From: Pseudomonadota bacterium
Lineage (GTDB): Bacteria; Chloroflexota; UBA6077; JAJPHF01
Reading direction: 5' to 3'
Length of the DNA: 64,000 nucleotides
Assembly (NCBI GenBank): GCA_021325365.1
Contig: JAJPHF010000134.1
Span: 40,953 to 104,952 of the forward strand
The position numbers and the translations under genes were made by a program. Below the pieces are notes generated by a model. It had not been told where the DNA came from. It saw only the letters and a program-made list of their open reading frames with translations, and made no database searches. Positions 39,271 to 47,820 of this stretch are shown here, piece after piece (position 1 is the stretch's first letter; every line of letters begins with the position of its first letter).

Positions 39271-41406
39271 TTACGGCTTCACGGCCGCGCCCGCCGGGCC
39301 CTCCCCCACGGGGACCACGGCGGCGACCGCGTCGGCAAACGGGTCGATGACCGCCACGGTGTTGTCGTCGTGGTTGGTCACGTAGACCTGCGTGCCGTCC
39401 GGGCTCACCGTGGTATCCATGGGGCCGGCGCCGACCGGGATAACTGCCTCGACGGCCAACGCCGCCGTGTCGATCACGGCCACGGTGTTGTCGTCGTGGT
39501 TGGCGACGAACACTCGGCTCCCATCCGGGGTCACCGCCAGATCCACGGGGTGCAGGCCGACCGGGATGACCGATACCACCGCGTTGCTGCCGGTGTCGAT
39601 CACGGCCACGGTGTTGTCGTCGTGGTTGGCGACGTAGAGCCGGCTACCGTCCGGGCTCACCTTGGCGTCCGTCGGACCGGCTCCCACGGGAATCACCGCC
39701 ACGACCGCGTTGTTGAAGACGTCGACGACGGCGATGGTGTTGTCGTCATGGTTCACCACGTAGGCGAAGGGGTTGACCGGGTTCACGGCGACCGCCACCG
39801 GTCCCGCGCCGACCCCGATCGTTCCCACGACCGCGTTGGCGTTAGTGTCCACCACCGACACCGTGTTGTCGCCGTAGTTCGCGACGAAGGCTCGGGCTCC
39901 GTCGGGCGTCAGCCCCACGCTGAAGGGCCCAAGGCCGACCGGAATATCCGCGGCCACCGTGTCGCTGTCGGTGTCCAGGACCGTGACGCTGTTGCTGCCG
40001 TAGTTGGTCACGTAGGCGCGGGAGGCGTCGGGGCTGACGCTCACTCCCAGCGGACCGACCGCCGTCGGCACCATGCCCAGCAGCGAATACGTCCCCGGAT
40101 CGATCACGGCCAGGCTGTTTCCGTTGTAGTTGGCCACGTACAGGCGCGGCCCGAACGAGGGGGGTATCAGGTACGGCACGGACGGTGGCGGCGGCGCATA
40201 GGCCACCGGCGGCGGGGGCGCCGGTAGGTAGCCGAGGGGCGGGGCGGGGGGCAGCACGTTCGGCGCGCTGGGCGGCGGGGCCGGCCCGGGGCCGATGACG
40301 ATACCGGTCACCGCGACCCCCTGGCTGAAGATCACCGTGGCGGTGGAGGTCTGCAGGGCCAGGCCGAAGAGGGTTCCCTGGCAGGTCACGCTCCCCGCCC
40401 CGGCCCCGGTCGGGGTGCAGGGGAACCCTTGCAGCCCATTCGTGGTGCTGAAAACCGCGATCGGCACGGTCCCCGCCGCGACCCCGCCGGGCACGGCCGC
40501 GACCAGGGTCCACTGCATGTTGCCGAGGGCCAGGCCACTGCCGACGACCTGGCCGCTGACGGTACAGATCTGGGTGGGCTGCCCCGCGCAAGGCACGCCG
40601 AATTGGCCGCTGGGCGGCACGAGCGCCAGCGCTTGCTGGACCGACAAGCTGGCGGGCGGCGGCGTGGGGGTAGCCGTCGGCGTCTGGGCGCCCGGGCCGC
40701 TGACCGTGCCGGTAACCCACACGCCAGCGCCGAACACAACCGTGACGTTCGAGCTCTGCAGCGCGTTACCGTTCGTCGTCCCGGTACACAGCACGCTGGT
40801 CGCGTTCGCCACGACGGGACCGCAGGCGAAGCCCTCCAGGCCGCTGGTCGTGGCGAAGACTGCCACGGGCGTGGTGCCAACTGCTACGCCGGCGGGGATC
40901 TGGGCCGAGACGCCCCAGTTCATACTGCCCGTGACCGAGCCGGTGCCCGTGACCTGCCCGGACACGGTGCAGGACTGACCGATCACGGTGGCGCAGGGCG
41001 CCCCGGTCTGGCCGCTCGGCTGGACCATGGCAATCGCCTGCGGCACCGTCAGGCTAGTAACCGTGGACGTGGCGGTCGGGGTGAGTGCGACGGTCGGCGT
41101 GGCCGTGAGCACGGCGGTGAGGGTAGGTGTCTCGGTCAGAGCGACGGTAGCCGGAGGCGTCGCGGTAGCCTGCGTCGTCGCCGTGGCCTGAGGCGTCGCG
41201 GTCGCACTGGGCGTGGCGATGGTGGTGGGGCTGGCCGTCCCGGTCGGCACCGGCGAGGTCGTCGGCGTGGGGGAAGGGGTGAGCTGGGCGAGGACGCGAC
41301 CCGCCCGCTCGCTCCCGCCGGCGGCGCTCGTCGCCTGCACGGCCGCCGGAACTGCGAGCATAATCAGGACGACAACGGTGATGGGATGCAGCAGCCGAGA
41401 AGTCAT
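39271..41406 (-). CDS. Secreted YncE-like seven-bladed beta-propeller protein with duplicated N-terminal domain
   Basis: This 711-residue protein has a signal peptide (PITVVVLIMLAVPAAVQA) and a Thr/Pro/Ala-rich linker with TPxATATPQATATTQ repeats. Two copies of a ~95-residue beta-rich domain (starting LTVPQAIAMVQPSGQTG and LSVQQALALVPPSGQFG; each with PC and CTVSGQV cysteines) follow, then a Pro-rich spacer. The last 300 residues are seven consecutive 42-residue repeats such as LYVANHDDNTVAVIDTGSNA, the YVTN/YncE propeller unit. Blades 4-7 are almost identical, implying recent expansion. The role is extracellular binding or scaffolding. It sits between the GrdB-like and GrdE-like genes. Confidence 0.88.
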   Translation of the reverse strand: MTSRLLHPITVVVLIMLAVPAAVQATSAAGGSERAGRVLAQLTPSPTPTTSPVPTGTASPTTIATPSATATPQATATTQATATPPATVALTETPTLTAVLTATPTVALTPTATSTVTSLTVPQAIAMVQPSGQTGAPCATVIGQSCTVSGQVTGTGSVTGSMNWGVSAQIPAGVAVGTTPVAVFATTSGLEGFACGPVVANATSVLCTGTTNGNALQSSNVTVVFGAGVWVTGTVSGPGAQTPTATPTPPPASLSVQQALALVPPSGQFGVPCAGQPTQICTVSGQVVGSGLALGNMQWTLVAAVPGGVAAGTVPIAVFSTTNGLQGFPCTPTGAGAGSVTCQGTLFGLALQTSTATVIFSQGVAVTGIVIGPGPAPPPSAPNVLPPAPPLGYLPAPPPPVAYAPPPPSVPYLIPPSFGPRLYVANYNGNSLAVIDPGTYSLLGMVPTAVGPLGVSVSPDASRAYVTNYGSNSVTVLDTDSDTVAADIPVGLGPFSVGLTPDGARAFVANYGDNTVSVVDTNANAVVGTIGVGAGPVAVAVNPVNPFAYVVNHDDNTIAVVDVFNNAVVAVIPVGAGPTDAKVSPDGSRLYVANHDDNTVAVIDTGSNAVVSVIPVGLHPVDLAVTPDGSRVFVANHDDNTVAVIDTAALAVEAVIPVGAGPMDTTVSPDGTQVYVTNHDDNTVAVIDPFADAVAAVVPVGEGPAGAAVKP

Positions 41407-41607
41407 GGGGCCCCTCCCTTCTTCGCAGAGGGCAGGACGTTAGTGGCCCGCGATTCCGCCGGCGAGGCTACTTCTCAGGAGTGCAGCTGCCTTCCGGCGG
41501 ACCCGGTGCTTCGGGATTCTCCCGGGCGCATAGACGTGGGCTGTCTGCAAGATCTGCGCCAGAGGAGAGGTGCTACGGAGAGTTTTGACTATGGCATTGC
41601 CATACGG

Positions 41608-42855
41608 TCAGGTATCGACCGCCGTGAAGTGGCCGGCGCCGAGCTGGCTGATGCCGCCGTGGACCTCGTATAGCCGCAGACGCAGCGTGCCGGCGTCGGC
41701 CGGGTCGGGCGAGCCGATGACCCGCGCCACCGGTGGCAGGGTGATCCAGGCGTCGCGGTCGCCCGTGCTGACGATGGCGTCGGCCAGCGGCGAGAACACC
41801 GTCAGCGGGCTCTCGCTGCGGCCGTTGGTCAGTCGCTCCCAGACGATCAGGGCGGTCTTCACGCCCGCCTGCTCGCAGCCCTCGGCGACCAGCATCAGAT
41901 CGGTCTCGGGCATGCCGCCCGCCGTCTTGGTGAGCAGCACGCCGTCGAGCCCCAGCACGTCGGCGGCCAGGCCGACCGCCATCGCGACGTTGCGCGCGCG
42001 GTCCTCGGGCGCGGGCGTGGTGATGATGGCGATGACGCCGCTGACCCATAGCTCGGTGCCGTGCCGGCGGGCGAGCGCCGTGATGACCGGGTGGTTCTGG
42101 ATCGCGTAGGTCTCCGTCTGGAACAGGTGGTAGCCGGTCGTCAGCGCCCCGTCGAGCACCTCGTTCGGGTGCAGCAGCGTCGGCAGCAGATGGCGCACGT
42201 TGCTCCCGTAGAGGATCGGCTCGTCGTCCAGGGTAGGGCGCTGCTGGGAGCGGATCTGGTACACGTAGCCGATCCGCGGCAGGTCGGTCGGCGCGGGCGC
42301 CAGCAGCGGCGGCAGATCGAAGACCTCGACCGCGGCCGCCTCGCGCTCGATCGTCGTCCGGGCCAGGGCCACCGCCGCCTTGAGGCCGGCTTCGAGCAGG
42401 CCGCGCTGGTGCTCGGCGGCCGAGATACCGGGCGGCGCGGCCGCGCTGAGCACGACGTGGTGCAGATTGGCATACTCGGACCAGCGGGCGCCCGCGCCGC
42501 CGAGGTCGAGGGCGCTGTGCAGGCTCGGGTCGTCCGGGTTGCACACGGTGACCGCGACGCCTTTCAAGGCGTTGGCGCGGCCGGCGCCGGCGCGCCGCAC
42601 GGGGCTCAGGATGCCGGGGAAGTCGCCCGCCGGGCCGGCGAGCTTGACGCGCGGCTCGATCTGGTCGAAGACGCGGGCGAGGCGCACCGAGTCGCCGGGG
42701 GCCACGAGGTCGACCGTCAGGCCCGCCACGCGCGGATCGGCGGCCAGGTCGTCGCGGAGCCCCGCCAGGTCGACTTCCAGCGTGCGCCCGGCGAGGCGGG
42801 TCGCGGGGCCGGGGACGACGCGCTCAACCGGATAGTGCCGGATCTCCAGTCGCAT
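41608..42855 (-). CDS. grdE: GrdE-like protein (glycine/sarcosine reductase component B precursor homologue)
   Basis: The 415-residue protein aligns along its whole length by eye with GrdE, the precursor of the alpha and beta subunits of reductase component B: MRLEIRHYPVERVVPG, VAPGDSVRLARVFDQIEPRVK, GDFPGILSPV, YVYQIRSQQ.., LYGSNVRHLLPTLLHPNEVLDGA, and VLLTKTAGGMPETDLMLVAEGCEQAGVKTALIVWE. In clostridial GrdE a Cys after Asn (about residue 242) is cleaved to give the pyruvoyl group. Here the same place reads TTGYHLF with Tyr at residue 242, so self-cleavage is not expected. ATG 42855 follows GGGAGAAGC. SBP gene is 22 bp upstream. Function differs from, or is an altered version of, clostridial GrdE. 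Confidence 0.85.
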   Translation of the reverse strand: MRLEIRHYPVERVVPGPATRLAGRTLEVDLAGLRDDLAADPRVAGLTVDLVAPGDSVRLARVFDQIEPRVKLAGPAGDFPGILSPVRRAGAGRANALKGVAVTVCNPDDPSLHSALDLGGAGARWSEYANLHHVVLSAAAPPGISAAEHQRGLLEAGLKAAVALARTTIEREAAAVEVFDLPPLLAPAPTDLPRIGYVYQIRSQQRPTLDDEPILYGSNVRHLLPTLLHPNEVLDGALTTGYHLFQTETYAIQNHPVITALARRHGTELWVSGVIAIITTPAPEDRARNVAMAVGLAADVLGLDGVLLTKTAGGMPETDLMLVAEGCEQAGVKTALIVWERLTNGRSESPLTVFSPLADAIVSTGDRDAWITLPPVARVIGSPDPADAGTLRLRLYEVHGGISQLGAGHFTAVDT

Positions 42856-42877
42856 GCTTCTCCCGACGCGCCCGCGC

Positions 42878-43951
42878 TCAATCGCCCCAGAGCTGCTTGA
42901 TGAAGCCGCTCGCCTCTAGCTCTTGGAGCAGCGTGGGGTCCACCAGCGTGGCCGGCGCCAGCTCGCGGGCGCGCGGATTCTCGTCCGCGACGGTGTCCAG
43001 CACCGTCTGGATGCCTTCCAGGGACACCGTCGGCGTGCGCTGGAGATTGCGTTGGATCTGGAGATCGTAGGTCTCCTGGAGCACGTCGTCGTCGCTCGTC
43101 TGCAGGTAGCGACCGATGATCTCCTTGGTGGGCGCGGGGTTGGTCTTCGCGTAGTGAATGCTCTCGACGATGGCCTTCAGCACGCGCCGGCTGACGTCCG
43201 GCTCCTGCGCCAGGAAGTCGCGGTTCACGGCCAGGGCGCCGCCGACGTACGGGATCCCCAGCTCGCCCACGTCGAGCACCATCGGCAGTCCGGCACGGCG
43301 CGCGGTGATGGTCGAGGGCGAGGAGAGCACCGCCGCCTGCACGCCGCCGCTCTGCAGCGCCGCCAGGCTCTCGGGCGTGCCGCCGGTCTGGAAGAGGCTG
43401 TAGTCGCGGTCGGCCTCCATGCCGAAGCGGCGCAGGCTCTGGCGCGCGGCGAAGTCCGTGGAGGCGCCGAACTGGGTGATGCCGATGGTCTGGCCGCGCA
43501 GGTCGGCGGGCTGAGCCAGGCCCGGCGTCCCGAAGATCTGGAAGGCGATGGTCGTCGAGAGGCCGGCCAGCAGCACGACGTCCGCGCCGGCGAGATACGC
43601 ATCGCTGGTCGTGCGGCCCGAGATGAGCCCGTACTCGGTCTGGTGCGCCACGAGCGACTGCACGGCCTTCACGCCGCTCAGATACGGCACGTCGACGTCG
43701 AGGCCGTAGCGCGCGAAGAGCCCCGCGTCGCGCGCGGTCCACAGGACAGCCGAGGAGTCGGCGGAGCTGATGCCGATGGTCAGGTGGCGGGGCGCTGGCG
43801 CGTCGGGGGGCGCCGCGGCGTCCGCGCCGCTCGCCGCGGGCGCGGTGTTGGCCGGGCTGCGGGTGGGCGCCGGCTGGGCGCGCGGCGTGGCACAGGCCAG
43901 CGCGAGACTCAGCGCGACGGCGAGGAGGGCGAGGCTCTGGCGTGGTCGCAT
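42878..43951 (-). CDS. ABC transporter substrate-binding lipoprotein (NMT1/THI5-like)
   Basis: This 357-residue lipoprotein starts at ATG 43951 (GGAGGA upstream). The signal has lipobox LSLALACATPR. The binding domain begins LTIGISSADSSAVLWTARDA, then DLRGQTIGITQFGASTDFAA and GGTPESLAALQSGGVQAAVL. The tail LVDPTLLQELEASGFIKQLW resembles that of 2-652 and 33688-34767, a subgroup of paralogues. It is 22 bp upstream of the GrdE-like gene on the same strand, so the two are likely co-transcribed and may share a substrate (for example an N-methylated amino acid). Confidence 0.9.
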   Translation of the reverse strand: MRPRQSLALLAVALSLALACATPRAQPAPTRSPANTAPAASGADAAAPPDAPAPRHLTIGISSADSSAVLWTARDAGLFARYGLDVDVPYLSGVKAVQSLVAHQTEYGLISGRTTSDAYLAGADVVLLAGLSTTIAFQIFGTPGLAQPADLRGQTIGITQFGASTDFAARQSLRRFGMEADRDYSLFQTGGTPESLAALQSGGVQAAVLSSPSTITARRAGLPMVLDVGELGIPYVGGALAVNRDFLAQEPDVSRRVLKAIVESIHYAKTNPAPTKEIIGRYLQTSDDDVLQETYDLQIQRNLQRTPTVSLEGIQTVLDTVADENPRARELAPATLVDPTLLQELEASGFIKQLWGD

Positions 43952-44113
43952 GGCGTCCTCCGGCGGGACGCGCGGCGGTGGGGCGCCCGCGCACGGGCGC
44001 GAGTATAGCAAGGGGCGCCCCCCGCGGCAAGGCGCGGCGGGCGCCAGGGATCGCGAGGGGGAGGCTAGCCCTGAAGTGGAGCCGCCCCGCGGGGCGGGCC
44101 ACCGGGCAGCGGC

Positions 44114-45094
44114 TCACGGGCTCGGGGTGTCGTGGAGGTAGCGCAGGATGCCGTCGGCCAGGCCCCGCGCGGCGGCGTCGGGGGTGCCCAGCAGGATGCC
44201 GCGGTCGGCGGCGTTGGTGAGGAAGCCCGTCTCGATAATGGCCTGCGGGACGCCGGGAGCGACGGCGTGGCAGTAGCGCCGCGAGTTGAAGGCGTAGTAG
44301 TAGCGCATGCGCAGGGAGATGTGCTCGTCGTCGCGCGGCAGGCCGGTCGCCGCCCCGTAGGCCGCGTTCAGGTCGTCTACCAGCTGGTCGTCGGCGGCCG
44401 GCACGGAGCTAAAGCCCGGGCGGGCGACCTTGAAGCCGCGCACGCGGCCCGACGTGTCCCCGTCGGCGTGGATCGCCACGAAGGCGTGCGCCTGGTAGTG
44501 CTCGGGCACCGTCGCGGGCAGGACGTCGACCTGCACGCCCGCCGCTTCCAGCAGCGCCTGCGTGCGCAGGGCCAGATCGAGGTTCACCTCCCACTCCTGC
44601 CTGCCACCAAAGCTGGTGCCGGCTTGCAGGCCGTGCAGCTCGGGCGGCACCTGCTCGACCAGCCAGTGGCCCGCCTGGAGGCCCACCCGCTTCGGGCCGG
44701 GCGGGTCCCACACGGCCGCCGGGGGCAGCGGCTCGCGGAACAGCCGCCGCCGCTCGTCAGGGCTCAGGCTCGCGAGCGGCGCGGGCGTCCCGTCGCACGA
44801 CGCCGGGGCGACGGCGGTGGCTTCGTCCGCGGCGGGCGGGGCATCGCTCGCGGCCGCCGGCGCCGCCTCGCGCTCGCTCGCCGGCGCCCCCGGCTCCTCG
44901 ACCTGGGGGGTGGCGGCGTCGCGCGCAGCGGGCGGCGCCGCCGGGGCCGCCGCGGGCGGTGGCGCCGGGAGCGCCGTCAGCGGCGCGGGCTCTGGGACAA
45001 GAGCGGCGCAGGCGGTCGCGAGCAGTAGCAGCCCGCCGGCGGCCGCAAGCTGCCAGTGGCGTCGGCGCCGCGGGAAACGATTCGATGTGTTCAT
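44114..45094 (-). CDS. N-acetylmuramoyl-L-alanine amidase (Amidase_3) lipoprotein
   Basis: This 326-residue protein has a lipoprotein signal (LLLLATACAALVP) and a Pro/Ala linker. The zinc amidase domain (about residues 135-320) shows VGLQAGHWL (first His), RQEWEVNLDLALRTQALLEA (Glu), AFVAIHADGD (second His) and AIIETGFLTNAADR (catalytic Glu). These enzymes cut the bond between MurNAc and the stem peptide, acting in peptidoglycan remodelling or cell separation. Domain and active-site set are complete. Upstream DNA (45095-46121) holds no gene. Confidence 0.92.
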   Translation of the reverse strand: MNTSNRFPRRRRHWQLAAAGGLLLLATACAALVPEPAPLTALPAPPPAAAPAAPPAARDAATPQVEEPGAPASEREAAPAAASDAPPAADEATAVAPASCDGTPAPLASLSPDERRRLFREPLPPAAVWDPPGPKRVGLQAGHWLVEQVPPELHGLQAGTSFGGRQEWEVNLDLALRTQALLEAAGVQVDVLPATVPEHYQAHAFVAIHADGDTSGRVRGFKVARPGFSSVPAADDQLVDDLNAAYGAATGLPRDDEHISLRMRYYYAFNSRRYCHAVAPGVPQAIIETGFLTNAADRGILLGTPDAAARGLADGILRYLHDTPSP

Positions 45095-46121
45095 GTTCCA
45101 ACCTGAGCATGTTGTGACGAGCAGCGCGGCACGAATGTCAGACGCAACGATGGTGGCGCGATTCCGCGTCGTCCCGCAATCGGCGACCGGGGGCGGCCAC
45201 TGGGCGGCAGGGTCGCGGCTCCTGCCCTACGACATGTCGGCAGTGGCCCGGCCCGCTGCGAGAAGTCTAGCAGAGCGCTGACGGGGGCCGAGGCGATTTT
45301 CTACGGCTCGCCGGTCAGCAGCTCGGCCTCGGCTTCGCGCGGCCGGAGCGCGTGCAGGGAGCCGAGCCGCGCCAGCGCCGGCCAGGCCAGCGCGACGGCT
45401 GAGCGCGAAGGCGCGCACGTATGGCTGGCGGAGCACCGCCAGGGCATCCGGGGTGGATGGCAGGCTGCTGGCCCCCAGCCGCTATTCCGGCAGGAGCCGC
45501 AAGGCGTCGACGTGGCGCGGGCGCAGCATCCCGAAATGGCGACGGTCGAGCGTTGCCAGCTTCGGCTCGTTCAACCGCTCGACGATCGCGAGAACAGCCG
45601 CATCGACAAAGCCGATATCGGCATCGGCGTGGCGGTCGCAGAGCTGGCGGATCCGGCGCTAATCCGCTGGGAGCAAGTCCTCGACCAGATAGGCGCCATC
45701 ATCAATGTCGTCGAGGAGTGCGACAAGAACCCCAGCAACTCTTCGGGGGCAACGATCGTGGTGCGTTCCACGAACGGTATTGTGGCATACGACACATCAT
45801 TATGGCATCACATACATAACTCATCTGAGCGCCCGCCTCGCGGACGCTTGCGACAGCGGCGCCGCGCCTTGACCGGCGCCCGGCCGGGCCCCATAATCGG
45901 CCAGTTCGGCCAGAGCCGTCGCCGCGTGGCGGGGCGCGGCGGGCGGCGGCGCGGCTGAGCGGGGCGGACCGATCCCCTGACCTCCTCCCTAACCAAGACG
46001 AAGGGGGAGAGGACGGCATTCGGCGGGTCGTCGCCCTGGCGGCTCCCCGCTTCCCTCGGGATGCTGCCAACCAACCGGCCGATCCCGGGGGCAACTATGC
46101 GCCATGAGGAGAGCCCGACCG
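45095..46121. other. Intergenic stretch with a decayed toxin gene
   Basis: About 1 kb between the divergent amidase and EutA-like genes. Apart from the PIN-toxin pseudogene (45482-45795) no gene is supported. Minus-strand frames around 45301-45440 show an open tail (ending LLTGEP-stop) without start or family. Repeated TGTGGCATAC-like words occur at 45780-45815 close to the dead toxin start. Promoters for both flanking genes should lie here. Confidence 0.5.
45482..45795 (-). pseudogene. Decayed PIN-domain (VapC-like) toxin
   Basis: The minus strand encodes a PIN-like protein broken twice. The C-terminal part IGFVDAAVLAIVERLNEPKL then ATLDRRHFGMLRPRHVDALR is the classic VapC end ('D..l.a.Ae....i.TlDrrhF...r'). 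Upstream in the same frame lies LLDDIDDGAYLVEDLLPAD followed by a TAG at 45659-45661. A frameshift separates this from the N-terminal TTIVAPEELLGFL. No antitoxin gene is recognisable. Clearly non-functional. Confidence 0.7.
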
Positions 46122-47765
46122 ATGGAGCGCTCGCACAGCGGCCACACCCACTCCAGCGACACGCCGTACCACAGCCACGACGAGGCCGATGCGGCCTACT
46201 ACGGGCTCTTCCATCACCATCATGGCGACCACACGCACGACGACGAGCCGCCGCCGACGCCCGAGCAGCTCGCGGCGCTCGGCAAGGCGATCTGGGACGT
46301 GGACAACGTCGAGCTGACGACGGTGGGCGTGGACGTGGGCTCCTCCACGTCGCACCTGATGTTCGCGCGGGTCCACCTCCAGCGGCTGAAGGAGGAGATG
46401 TCCAGCCGCTTCGTGGTGGTGAACCGCGAGATCCTGTGGTGCTCCCCGATCCTGCTGACGCCGTACCGGCCCGACAACACCATCGACGCCGAGCGGCTCC
46501 AGGCGTTCTTCAAGGAAGCCTACGCGACGGCCGGGCTGGAGCCGAGCGCGATCGACGCGGGCGCCGTGATCCTCACCGGCGAGGCGCTCAAGCGCAGCAA
46601 CGCCCGCGCCATCGCCGACCTGTTCGCGGCCGAGACGGGCAAGTTCGTCTGCGCCTCGGCCGGGCACCACCTGGAGGCGCTGCTTGCCGCCCAGGGCGCG
46701 GGGGCGCTGCTGCTCTCGCGGCAGACGCGCCAGAACGTGCTGAACGTGGACGTGGGCGGCGGCACGAGCAAGCTCGCGCTCGTCCACGACGGCCAGGTGC
46801 TCCACACTGCCGCCGTCGCGGTCGGCGGCCGGCTGGTGGCGTTCGGGCCGGACGGCGGGCTGGTGCGCATCGAGGGCCCGGCGCGGCAGATCGCCGAGGC
46901 GGCGGGCGTGGAGCTGACGCTCGGCCGGCCGCTGGCGCCCGCGGCGCGCGAGCGACTGGCGCGGACGATGGTGGACGCGCTCGTGAGCGTCATCCGCGAG
47001 CAGCCGAGCGACCTCGCCCGCGCGCTCCTGGTCACGCCGGAGATGCCGCGCGACGTGCCGCCCGAGGCGATCACCTTCTCGGGCGGCGTGGCGGAGTACA
47101 TCTACGGCCGCGAGGACACCGACTACGGCGACCTGGCGCCCGCGCTGGCGACGGAGATTCGCGCCGCGCTGGCCGACGGGCGCATCGCCTTGCCGCTGCT
47201 GGAGCCCGCGCAGCGCATCCGCGCGACGGTGATCGGCGCCTCGCAGTTCTCGGTGCAGCTCAGCGGCAACACGATCTTCCTCTCCGATCCCGCCCGGCTG
47301 CCGCTGCACAACCTGCCCGTGCTCTTCCCGCCGCTCGACCCGGCCGCGCCGCTGCGCACCGACGACGTGGCCGCGGCGATCCGCTGGGCGCTGCGGCGCT
47401 TCGACCTGCACGACGGCCACGCGGCGCTGGCCTTGGCCTTCCGCTGGCACGGCGACCCGCTGTACGCGCGGCTGCGGGCGCTCGCCGAGGGCATCGTGCA
47501 GGGCCTCCCGCACACCATCGAGCACGGGCGGCCGCTGGTGCTGCTGGTGGACGGCGACGTCGGCAAGACGCTCGGCCACGTCCTGAAGGACGACCTGGGC
47601 GTGCCGAGCGACGTGATCTCGATCGACGGCATGCAGCTCAAGGAGTTCGACTACATCGACGTGGGCGCGCTGCTGGAGCCGCAGAACGTGGTGCCGGTCG
47701 TCATCAAGTCGCTGCTGTTCGCGGCGCCCGGCCAGGCGGTCGGCGGCGAGCTGCTGCCTACCTGA
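46122..47765 (+). CDS. eutA: EutA-like ammonia-lyase reactivating factor with His-rich N-terminus
   Basis: The protein is 547 residues from ATG 46122 (AGGAGAG upstream). The core matches EutA, the actin/Hsp70-fold ATPase that exchanges damaged cobalamin in ethanolamine ammonia-lyase: TTVGVDVGSSTSHLMFARVH (phosphate-1 loop), GAVILTGEALKRSNARAIAD, VLNVDVGGGTSKLALVHDG, AITFSGGVAEYIYG and IRATVIGASQFSVQLSGNTI. An extra N-terminus of about 55 residues is rich in His (HSGHTHSSDTPYHSH, LFHHHHGDHTHDD), suggesting metal binding. E. coli EutA is 467 residues. EutB/EutC are not nearby; the following gene is a haem-oxygenase-fold enzyme. It may serve another B12-dependent lyase or mutase. Confidence 0.85.
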   Translation: MERSHSGHTHSSDTPYHSHDEADAAYYGLFHHHHGDHTHDDEPPPTPEQLAALGKAIWDVDNVELTTVGVDVGSSTSHLMFARVHLQRLKEEMSSRFVVVNREILWCSPILLTPYRPDNTIDAERLQAFFKEAYATAGLEPSAIDAGAVILTGEALKRSNARAIADLFAAETGKFVCASAGHHLEALLAAQGAGALLLSRQTRQNVLNVDVGGGTSKLALVHDGQVLHTAAVAVGGRLVAFGPDGGLVRIEGPARQIAEAAGVELTLGRPLAPAARERLARTMVDALVSVIREQPSDLARALLVTPEMPRDVPPEAITFSGGVAEYIYGREDTDYGDLAPALATEIRAALADGRIALPLLEPAQRIRATVIGASQFSVQLSGNTIFLSDPARLPLHNLPVLFPPLDPAAPLRTDDVAAAIRWALRRFDLHDGHAALALAFRWHGDPLYARLRALAEGIVQGLPHTIEHGRPLVLLVDGDVGKTLGHVLKDDLGVPSDVISIDGMQLKEFDYIDVGALLEPQNVVPVVIKSLLFAAPGQAVGGELLPT

Positions 47766-47820
47766 GCAGACCAGAAAGGGAGGACACTCCCCAAACCCCT
47801 CGTTAGAAGGAGAGCGCTTG

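Noticed and set aside
39289..40170. Regular repeats suggestive of a CRISPR array
   Set aside because: The repeats are about 126 bp, without spacers, and translate as propeller blades inside one gene.
45227..45436. Short minus-strand frame near the amidase promoter
   Set aside because: Arg/Ala-rich composition, no ribosome binding site and no family similarity; another frame in the same place ends LLTGEP but also lacks a start.
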